From contig NMRA01000376.1 in assembly GCA_002633005.1 (NCBI GenBank), forward strand, positions 66,410 to 130,409: DNA of 64,000 nt. Reading direction: 5' to 3'. Under the pieces are notes generated by a model. That model searched no databases, was not told where the DNA came from, and saw nothing but the letters and a program-made list of their open reading frames with translations. A program made the translations under genes and the position numbers. Positions 25,501 through 37,500 of this stretch are shown in pieces. This stretch comes from Phoronis australis (taxonomy: Eukaryota > Phoronida > Phoronidae). Position 1 is the first letter of the stretch. The number at the start of each line of letters is the position of its first letter.

Positions 25501-28500
25501 CATTCAGAATGTTGGAAGCCTAAGAAAATCTAATAAAGACATTTTGGCAATTATTTCCTCTGAAAGTGATGAGATTTTACTGTGAAAGGAACTTTCTGAA
25601 TACATAAAAGACAATCTTCCCATCAGGTGATTCCAATTTCTTTCATGTGCAATTAAAACAACAGCTAAATTTGCCTGACAAAGTCAAAAGCAACTAAGAT
25701 CGAAATGATGCCAAACCCCCTCGTCAATGGCTTGCAGTTTCCCTCTACAATCTTTGTAAACGTGTAACACTTACAGGGCCAGGTTAAATGGCTCGAGTCT
25801 GGCAGATGATAAGTGTAATTAACTTCAAACTAGAAGAGAACGGAAAACATGTCATGCAGTTATGATTTTGAAAATAGTTATTCGGATCTGACCTTTCCAG
25901 AATGGAATGAAGCCAAAAGCCTTGAAAATAACAAAAAACAATTTCAGAACAATTCATCGACTGTGTTCAATGGGTTTAAAAAATATGACGTCACAAAGAT
26001 TTTTATATGCAATTACTTACAAAAAGAAGCCCTTTGTGTTTAAACGGGTTTCAAAATAAACTTGACTATGTGAAGCCTGTGGTGCTCCAATAGTTAGCAG
26101 ATTGAAAAAACACCATTATGTGTCATAGCTGGATTAACTATCATGTGGCACCCTCTACTGCAGATGAATAAAACTAGTCACATGACTGGTGTTGAATACC
26201 AAGAAACCAAGCATGCATCCAGTGACTGCAATCCCAAAGCATTTTCCACATGTTCAAATGTGGTAATAGTCACTTTCAGGGGTCCCACATTCTAAGAACC
26301 AGTTTTCTTTACTGAACAACAGGCATGAAGCTTGGTGTCAAAATCCAGGACACCTGTAGGTGACTATTACTAACATTCAACTGTATTAATGAACACGAGA
26401 TTTTTTGGTTCAAGGTGCGCACACTCAGGTCAGTGGATGTGCATACAACCCGCCATATAACAAAGAGGAAGATCTGGCTTGGATCTCCTGAACATTTAAA
26501 TCAGACTAGAGGTCAATTGGTATTTATCATCAACAATAGAGGGTGTTGCATGATATTTCAGAGCCATGAAATATTACTGAAGCAGCCATGTGTCTACTTT
26601 TAGTTCGCAACTGTGGGACATTTGACTGAAAATGGGTGACACTGAAAGACAGTCGCAAAGTAAACATTTGGTCTCGTGAAGCTGGTGGCAAACGTCAAAA
26701 TCAGCAAAATACTTCTAAGCGTACCCCAGCAATACTTTTCATTCATCGAGCAAAAAGGTATCTATCCCCCACACCAGTGTCATCCACAATGTATTTGAAT
26801 TAGTTCAGTCAAACTGTCTCTTAGTCAGCAAGAGGGCGCCACTGGTTTCATGGGACCCATCCTCATCACTTCACAAAATCTTCCAAATGACCGATGCCCA
26901 CACTCCTCTTGTACTTACCTAGTATTTAAGGTTATGTAGGACCAAGGAAAAATCCTAAATTTGGCCAAATTCACAACATTGTGGATTTGATACATGTGAA
27001 ACTTTCACATACTATGCTTTATGCAAAACAATGTCAAGAATTGTTATTAAAATTTTCCATTTTGCTTGAGGGTCTATCAAAAACGGACTTGAAAGATTTT
27101 TATAAGAAATTTAAGTTTGCATAAAATGAAAATGAAACAATAATTTAGAAAACTGTAACATCTTTTTGAGATGTTATCTTGAACATTTATATCATACAAA
27201 ATTTGCTCAATGTTATTGATCCTGTTGTTTTGTTATGTACTTTTCTTTAATATTTTCTAAATTTTTGTAAAAAAACAAGGTCACATGATTGACCTAATTA
27301 GTGGCAGATTGGTTTGAAGTCAAATTCTATGGAACTTCTACTCTCAGAAAATATATACTTTGCTAAGCTAAATTCTATCTAGCTTTGTAGATATATGGCT
27401 GAATGTACACACTAGTCAATAAGGTCCCACATACCCTTAACTGTTAAACAACATCAAGTCCATCAACAGTTTCTCACAGATGGCAGTACTCGGTATTACT
27501 TAAAACACAGACATTAAAATTATACAGTAAATGCTCCTCAAATAGGCAAGCATAATAGCAGACAAGTGCAGAATTTAATTTTAGCTATCAATTTCGCAAC
27601 ATTAGCACAGTTTCAACTGAACACCTAATTAAACATCAAACAAAACTTTGGTAAAATTTCATCCAGAGCACTTGACCAAGGTAATCATTCATTAAGTTCA
27701 AAACACTGATTAACTCCAATTTGGAAATTGTTGTTATGACGAGACTGCTGCAAGAAGGAAGCACTAATTTTGTTACAAATTACTAAAATTAAAACCTTTG
27801 GTGCCAGAAACTCATGGTAATGAAAGACATGTTACATTCTGTAAATAATTTATGTAAATTAACCCTGCATTATGCAAAAGTCCATAGCTTAAGACAACAA
27901 GCGTGCCATTTTGGTTGCCAAAGGCCCTGTACTCACACTTCCCTGCACGATATCCCATTGACTGAGTGAGTCCCTGGAACTATTTGACACCAGCTTTTTA
28001 CGATGTGTCCTGTCGTCTTCACTACTGAAGGCACAGCACAGCAGTGCTAAAGTTTGAACATCCTGTAGCTTGCTGTAGTGTTCTATGCTGTAACCAAAAC
28101 ACAGCAAGTAACAAACATCTGGCATGATGACTCATAGCAGGAGCAAAAATTCACAACAATTCTTGCATAAGGCAAGCAACTTCCGTATTGACAACATTTT
28201 GTGTATTAAATGTATTGGTCAACAGCTTTTTGTAAAGCAAAGTCAATAAAATGTTTTATTTCTGTAACTGAACCTAATTTAACAGTCAGTGCAAAAATAA
28301 TAAAAATAATATGCAGCACTTGTCCTTCTCCACAGTATACTTCATAAAATGGAGAACTATTATGTATAATATCGTTTCCAATGAGTAGCAAAGTTAACAG
28401 ACATCAACAACTGAAGAATTTACATGAAACGAATATGAATCAAACGGTGATGATAGCAGACCCACTGCTGCAGCAATCACGGTGTTGCACAGCTGGAGAC

Positions 28501-31500
28501 AGGTTTCTTAGACCTTTCTCACAGAACACACTGATGTTCTCATTAACAACATTCTTTTCCATTAATGGACTTCCTTTCTAATTAGTTGCCATTCTTTTCT
28601 TGTGAGCCGCATTTCAACTCCAACGAATACAAATAATGATTTTCTCATAAACAGCATGTGCTCCCAGTTGTAAGGTAAAGGTAGTGTTGATACATTGTAC
28701 ATTGTACCAAACAGGGGTCAAGCATCTGTAATCCATGTACCATCAGAAAAGAATAAGTTAGAAAATCTCCATGTTTGGAAGAGTAGGAAAGTCTATCACA
28801 AAAGTACTACGGTTTGCATAAAAAGAACCACAGAGAGAGGTACATAAACAATGAGGAACGCGAGGAAGAAATAAGGCTTTCTATTTCAAGTGCATAACAG
28901 AACTTGGAGGAATTGTGCATTTACAACAGAGAGAAGATAAAACGTCACTACCTAGATACTAATTTCATAAATTGCCATGGTATTACTGCCACGGTAATAC
29001 ATACAAAGAGCTGATGAGCTTGCGTCCAAATGGGTGGTGAGCCCACGGTGGCCCGTGGTCAGGCTCTTTCTTGGGCTTTAAGGATTTGGAGCTCGTAAGG
29101 CCGACCAGCGTCCACATCTGAAGGGACAGAACAGGCTTCGTAGAGAGGTAATAAAATAACAACTACAGTCTGTCCCAACAACAGCAACTACATTTAAGCT
29201 ACAATCAATATCCCCATTTTCCGGCCAAGAGGTTAATGATAGCCAGCTCATGTAATACAAGTGACAGTCCGAGGTATTGATACCCTGGAATGATTCCAGG
29301 GGGTTCTCCCATTGGTGGGGTTATTACGGATGTGCCAAAAACTTGCCTGGATGGATAATTATGTTGTCCACTTGCATATCGTCCTAGGTAGGCACTTTGC
29401 TCTTTCTCAGATGGCTTTGAGATTTCGTCTCGGGTGGATAAACTACAGAGGTGACGATGGGTGGGATGGCGAAACTATTGTCTAGAGTTAATTATTACTT
29501 GGTATTGTGTCAGGTATCCATTTTTCCAGCTATTGAAAGTATTGCATTGGTTGTGCACGGGCACACCCCTATCTGTTATTTGGGAGTGAGCCCCCGGGAA
29601 TAATAAAAATGGCCCAGATGTCATCAGGGCTTGGAATGACCAATGACAAAAAACGCGGAAACTTTGAAACTTTTACGGCCCAAATCATGCCCGATAACCA
29701 GCCTTGAAATGGTCAATGTGAACCTTTCCCCGACAAAAATCGGGAGGACTAAAAAAAGAAAAAAAAACGTTACCACCATCAGTAGCATGCGTCTGCGTCC
29801 TTTTACCTCGCCCGTCCACTCCCAACCCACACATTTTTGGCTGCAGAGCGGTAGTATTTGTCGCCACGCTTAACAATAACACGAGATGCCATTGAAAATC
29901 CCACCACGCTGTCCCAAACAATGTTGACAATTTACGTTCCTTTGAAACATAAAGAGCAACTTCCGCTTTTCGAGGTGAACGTCGTCTGCAATGCGCGGTA
30001 AGAAAGGAATTTGCCGCGGAAATTTTATATCAAATCCGATTTTTTTACGTGGAAATATTATAAAAAAAGCGGAAAGCACATTTGAAAAAAGCGGAAATAC
30101 ACGTTTCCGCGGAAAATTCCAAGCCCTGTGTCATAGCCAAAGTTAGCAAAAAGCTGACTGTGAACAAACAGTCACAGGTTTATCACTAGTGACTCGAGGT
30201 TCACTGCGCACAAGGGGATAGTGTCATGGAAAAGGCTTTTCATGTTGTCTGTGACCTCGTTGCTTTCCCATCAAAACAATTAATTGACCATCGAACAATC
30301 CATGAGGCAGCCATAATGTGCGACTACTGACATGCCTTAGACCACCTGGTAACTAGCACCGCACACCAGAGACTCACCTGAATGAGATCCTTTCTACCTA
30401 CGGCTGCAGCAGCACTAGCATTCACTTTGCACATGTTGGGGATGTCTTTGTTGTCAATGCTGAAAAGTGGACAAACTCGGTCAGTTAACTGGACTCATTT
30501 TAAAAAATACTAGACCAACAAAAAACACTTACACATGGTAATAAAACATTTTCACAATCCAGAATCATGTATTTATCCCACAGTATCAGTATGAAACCAC
30601 TGATAACTAACTTGTCATAATAACCCAAAGAAATATCTAATGCACAAATGACAACAATGTGCCAGGAAAATATGACAGGCATGTTGCAATGTTCTGTGAA
30701 AGACTGATCCAAGACTTTGTGTGGGGATGTCAGGTACAACGAAAATTAAACATTATTTTTCATTCTCATTTTCTTCATTCTATAGTATTACTTAATACCT
30801 GAGATATATGAATAATTGCAATATTCTGAATATCTGCAATGTAACTTTCTTTACACTTTTCATACAGGTCACAGATTCAAGGACAAAAGATGGTGCTAGA
30901 TTCATATCACGTCTTGGTAGCATTGCCATAAATATAAAATAATCTGCATTTCATCAACGACACTAACTTGTCAACTACAGCCACACAAATCCACTGATAA
31001 CAAATGGCAACGTGATATATAGAGAATCCTACACGAGTCTCAGGTTTATTACATGGGCAAGCCTCGGGATTTTGACGAAATTTCCAAGAGGTTTTGCCCA
31101 TGCCATAAACCTGAGACGACTGTAGGATTTGTTTTTTCACATGAACCATAAAAACGATCTTTTTTGCCGAAAAACTCGACGTGTCTAAAACTTTCAACCA
31201 TACGATGCAACTTTGTAAAAACACACTTGTGCAATGTAATGTAATTCAGTTACTTTTTGACAATAGCTTTATTTAAAAGCCTTAACAATTGTAAATTGCA
31301 TTCAGCTTTCATAGCAAATATTCAAGTTAGAATCTAATATAAAATAGTCTTTGAAGTGGTTATATTAAAACTTAAAAATGTTTGCAACAGTCTGCAAGGC
31401 TTCATCACGCGTGAGCACTGAATTGACCTAGAGACAGCACAGCTAGACAGTCTTTATTGAGTTGGGGCTCGTTTCCCTTTGAATGAACGTGGATGTGGAA

Positions 31501-34500
31501 TTCTCTGTCGAAGTTGTTTGCATGTCCCTCCGACTGGTGTACGTACAGTTGCGAGACCCGAATTGTCAATCATAACCTTGTCACCTTCTTGGAATTACGG
31601 CATTGTTTGGTTGGTGCGTGTTTGGTCGTTTTAGTGTTTTGCAGACGATAAAATGTAAGGCGTACAGATTTCTACTTTGCACTACTTTGTGATTCGCCCA
31701 TGGCAAGTAATGTAAAAAAATTATGTACTTGGTGTTAATAACCAGTCGTGGAATAACACATTCCAGGTCATGTGAGAAATGTTACTATGATGCCAAGTTT
31801 ACAATTCAGCATACTAGGCACTTTGTACCTGAGACCCAATATTTACATCAAGAAAACAAAGTTGCCTACAAAACAAAAAATTTGCCAAAGAAGCATTGTT
31901 CACGAGTGTTTTTGATGTTTTACACATTTCTGAGTGTTTTTACAACTGCACATGCTCACATGTCACGTGATTGCTAGTTCAGAATAGACTCTATATTCGT
32001 TATCATGAAAGAATGACGTCGTTATTATTTTTTATCGTGTTACATCGTAAATCGTTTATCAAATTCAGAATTTAGTTGTGCACCATCGGCACACACATAA
32101 TTGGTTCTGGTCAGGGTTTTTTCTGATAATTGAGTTGATGGTGCAATATTTTTATATGAAAATCCAAAAACAATGTGGCATTTGTTTGGTATCTTTTTAC
32201 TCATTGCTTGGCACATCACAGGGTTTTAAATCTTGGTTAGGCTTCCTTATATGCCTTTATGTAGCTTTTCAAAAAAACACACCAGACCTTGCATAAAATT
32301 GCAGGTGGGGATTTTTTTAGTCTGTGAGCACAGGCCTCGAAATAAGACAGGTACATAGCATTTGCTTTTTCAGCAAGTCAATGATAGATTCAAAAACTCT
32401 TACATGTATGTCTCGGCAAGTTGCCGATTAAGCGGCATAAGACAAGAGATGTCGTACACTTTAACGTTGTAAGGGCCAATCTTAGCAGAGCTAGACTTGC
32501 TCGGTGAATGGTGGGAGCTGTCCTCTCTGAGTCTCGACTTAGAACGTGTCCGGCCACCGGTCTTCTACAAAGTGAACAACAAAATCTCACAGTGACACTT
32601 TTGGTAGTTTTATAAAACACCAACTTGTTCTCTACTGAGATGAGAAATACTTTTTTGGGCTCTGAAATGATAGCTAGTTATCGCTCGTGACAATATTGCT
32701 TGTGACAATATGGCTTGTGACAATATTGCTCACGACAATATTGCTCCTGACAATATTGCTCGAGACAATATTCGGCGCATAAAGTGCACATAACAGCCAT
32801 TTGATGAGTTTAGTCTCAAGCAACAATGAACTGTCAAATCTTCCAAACACAGAAATTATTTCTAATTTAAATAAAAGGCACAAGTTGAGACCACTCTAAT
32901 AACAAATGTTTACTAAATCATAAGAACCAGAAAAACATTTGTAATAATAAAAAATAAGTCAATAAAATAAGGCAAATTGTCACAAAGGTATGTTTATCCA
33001 GTTACATGACCACAAATCAGGATTTCAATAAACTACATCAGCTTATCATGTAAAAAATACTGACCAACGAAACAAAGATTAAATTCCTGAGTGATAAATT
33101 ACAGTGCTGATGTTGATAACAGTAATGAAATAATAAAGCCGTACCCTTGTATACAACAGCATTTAGGTTAGTATGTTAATTTTAAAGTTGAAAATTTCCA
33201 ACTATTTTTCACCTACCCTTTTGTAGAAGTTACTGATAGACACATCAAAATCACGCGAGAAGCCTCTGGAACTGTACACTCCGCTGGGGGCCGGAGAACG
33301 CATGGCATTCTGGGAAAAGGCGCCAAGAGCAGATAGAGATCTGAAAGAAATGTTTATTACTTATTATCATTTTTAGTAGCCATCTGTTGTGACTGGGAAT
33401 GATAGAAAACCTGCTGGAAAGTTATCGGGATGGAAACGTGATTAGATGAGTCAGCTATTTACACTGTAGAAGCCACAGACAAAATTAGCAGGTAGTACAG
33501 GGAAACCGTATTTTGTACCATGAAGCACTCTTATGTTTTAACTGTTTGATGCAGCAATCTAACCAGCCCTGAAAACAACTTTCTGTGCAGGCCCTGGCTA
33601 CATTCACACTATATTCATTCCCTTTTATACTTATTCTTCTTATATGCAGTAATCCGTTCGGTGCTGAACGGGGCTTTCTTCGAAGGCCTCTTAGGTACAT
33701 TCACACTATATCAAATCCAATTGACCAACTCAAGACCTAGCAGAAAGACAAAAGAGACAACTTGTGCAATACACATGATGTCTGCCAGCCAACACAACAT
33801 TTGAACTCTGGTTTCACAAGTGAGTTTAAGCAATGCTACTTCACTGCAGCCAAATGCTACACAAATAGATAAAAGAAATAAATAAATCCCTTTTTTCACC
33901 GCCTTTTTTACCCGCGTGATTTGCATATTGGCGCATGCACCAAAGTTTCGTATATGAGCATAGATCCACACAGACGCCCACCGGCCTAATGACAGGGCAA
34001 TACGGTAGCCCTGTACTTACTTTGGAGTGATCTCCATGCCTGCACGCTGACTTAAACCAGATGGACGACAGAAACACACCAAATAGCCTGAAAATGAAAA
34101 AAATCATTGTCCATATACGTCTGTCTGTATCAAAAGTGAGACCTACTGTAGTCCACTGGGCTTGTGCGAGGGTTTCCATTAAGAGATTTTAAAAACCTTG
34201 TGAGAGATACATTGCAATAACAAGATTTTAATCTAGCACCTAGTATATCTCCAAGTGGATGAAGGAATTGCACATCAAGCAAACTCACGAAAATTCATTT
34301 GAACAGCAGCTTTTAGGGACAAGACACGTGACACGTTTAAGTTAACCTGACGCCACTCTCCATTACAGTAACAACTGCAGTGGACCTGAATTTAGTCAAA
34401 AAGTTAACTTAAATACAATGACAAGTGAACCTTTGCAAATACGCTGCAGACCATTTACCATGTAAATACTAGTCTCACATAGTTCATTGGGAGAGATTTC

Positions 34501-37500
34501 TCATCTTGGGAAGTATTGGCAGATTGTTGTTACATCAGACTCAATAAGTTGGCTTTGAGGGAATCCTCACATAAAGGGCCGAAAGTAATATGGCTGGACA
34601 AATATAATCCTGCTTCTGCGATCGGACACTAGATGACGACCTTATGGTTACATTGACCAAATGAATGCTTTCAAGCCAACTTACTGTGTCTGTCCTTCAT
34701 TGTGAATATTAAATTTTTTTCACCTAATGTAAGTAAGAAACAAGTTGAGAACAGTTTAAAAATCTGAAGGAAAAATTAGTTTTGCCAAGACGGTCGTCAG
34801 CACCTTTAGCTAACCACCATGTTTATAATCTCAGCACTGTAACCTTTATGAAATACGTACAGAACTGCAACTGAAAGAAGACATAATGCAGAACTGAGTT
34901 AATTACCTGCCCCACAAAATTTTGCACCCGACGTTCGAGGAAACGGGACCGAAGTATCTTGGAAGGCTCCGTAACGATAGAAAGGTCGGGTTGTCGGCAT
35001 GCTGTACACAGAGTCGCTGTCTTTAGGAGATTTGTTGTCCAGCTGTAACACACAGAAAAAAGTTTAAAGGTCAGATTCAAGGAATAAAGGGATTTAAAAG
35101 TTTATCCCCAACAGGTTTTTGTTGCTAATGAAATTTGCAAGAAATGGGATTATAAAGCTTTGGGTGAAAATATTCTCGTCTGCAAAAGTTACAATACAAT
35201 TTACGTGACTGCGGTGCACGTCTTAAGTAGCAAGGCAAAATGAACCATTGTTCTCCGTCATGACACTTGGAGTCAAGCAGAAACCCCCACGATGAAGGCT
35301 GAGAACAACTGACCAGTCATGACAGGGATAGGTGGAGGAGTTTGATGAAAAGTGTTCCTCCACTAATGATCCAATAAGTAAAAGAACCAGCATGTTGCGA
35401 ACAAAGACGCAGGTTATACGGATGCCTATTTGGGTCACCTGTCACAACAATACTAATCGAGACTCGCACTTCAATTGTAATTGCATCATGCAAGGTGAAC
35501 GAATAGTAAGATTTTAGCGAGAACATGCTTTGAAGCCATGTTCAAATATTCAGGAAGACAAGCAATGACTCTATGCAAATGGGCTTTTTGTAATCATTTT
35601 TCAAATTGGAATTTTAGGTACATAGGCCAGATGCAGGCACTATTCTACAAAGTGCGTTAAAACCCGGTGTTAAAACCACACCCAAGCATGTGCTATCAAA
35701 ACTGAAATTTTGACCGATCAAAGATTTAAAAAATTCACCGCTGTTGATGTTGTATCAGAAAACGTAACGCAAAAAACAATACACTGTTGTGTAGTGGATG
35801 ACATGATGCTGCTTATTATACAGTACAAGCAAAAAGTATTGAGACAACATTCCCCATCATGATGGCTGGATGAAAGTTGAATCCATCGTCAGAGTAGACT
35901 TCCCTAATGACCGCGAATGACGAAGAATTGACCGGAAAGTTAGTAAGGTGGCTAAGCCAGTCTGTAATTAGAATTTTGCTGCCCTAATAGCTATTACCAG
36001 ACATTTTTGCTGTTAAGATTTCTGAATTAGCCGTCATGACTGGAAAATGACACCTTGTCCAATTACTTATGTCTCGTGCTGCAATATTGCAGTCATGTAC
36101 ACTGCCTGGAATTAGGTCAACATTCTGGACATAAATAATACGACAATATAGCTTGGAAGATGGCGAGGACAGATTACAGCTAGGGTGACAAGTCATTTTC
36201 ACCTAGAATAAGGTGTGAAAAAAATCTGCAGGTGAAATTAACTGTCATGCCAGGAAATGGTATTATGTTGTTCACTGTACCTAAGACAGGGGCATTGTTT
36301 TCATACAAATAATAGATATGCGTTCATCTAGAAAATAAGAAGAAAAGCTGTAGAGTCTGCATCTCATGAAAGAAATGAGAGATTCTGTGACGGAGTTATC
36401 AAAATTAATATTTTGTGGATGGACAAGTTTTATAAAAAAGCTGTTTGAAGAACTGCAACCCTTAGTAACAAAGGTGCTCGGGTGGGATCGCTCGTAATTA
36501 TCGACAATTTCAAAAGTGCACAAAACTTAATAATAGGAGGGAGGGCTGGCATACACTTTCAACATTTTTCAAAGTTGAAGAATGAGGAGCAGAAAAGTTT
36601 CGGACGTACCCTTAATGAAGAGGGGGTCTGTAAAAAGAGAAATCAATGCAAATTGTATCACCACACTGTCGCATATGCGATATTTAACATCACGTTCATG
36701 ATGACGCGTTCTAGCAGAACACTCTCTGATTTGGAATGTTATGTTTGTAGTTGAATATTAGTGGAATATATTTATTAATATGTCTTCTATCTTAATTCTA
36801 CATGGTGACCTCAACGTGATAGATCAGCAGCAAGTTTATTGAACAGTTGCAAATTTAACGGTAAGCTTAAACAAACAAAATGACCTCGAGAGATGACATA
36901 GAAGCCACAGGAAAGGCTCGTTTACACGGTGTAGAAATACCGAAACAACTTGAATTTTCTAGTAAAAAACTATATGACGAAACACTGACACAGAAAATTC
37001 TGAATTGTTACGATGGACTCGAAGAAAAATACCAGGTCGATAAGGTATTAAATGTGGATGGGTCCAGAAGCATGTGTGAAACATGCAAACCACCCCTTTG
37101 ATGGTAATGATAACGAGAGGATAAACCCTCTGTGGACATTTTTCGATGGCATTTGTGCCAAGAAGGAAGGCACACAAGAATCGTGGAATGCATCACGGAT
37201 GAAATTAAAGTTTGTCAAGCAGCAAGCCGACAAGCCTGTTGATCAATTTTATGATCGGATAAGGAAGCTGTTACAGCAATGTGAATATCCAAATGACATT
37301 TCAAGCATCATAGAGACTGAAGCCATTAAAAATGGATTCAAAGATGTTAAGATTTTGGAAAAAGACCGCGACAAGTACTCAAGTATTGGACACGGCAAGG
37401 GCGACGGAGGCAGCACAATGGCACATGCGAGAAGTTGATAAAGTGAGGCAGGAGATCACACAGTGTTCTGATACCGCAGATAATACTGATGAACTTCGAC

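Noticed and set aside
29643-29873. Open frames within 29625-30128
   Set aside because: They lie inside a MITE and have no coding character on either strand.
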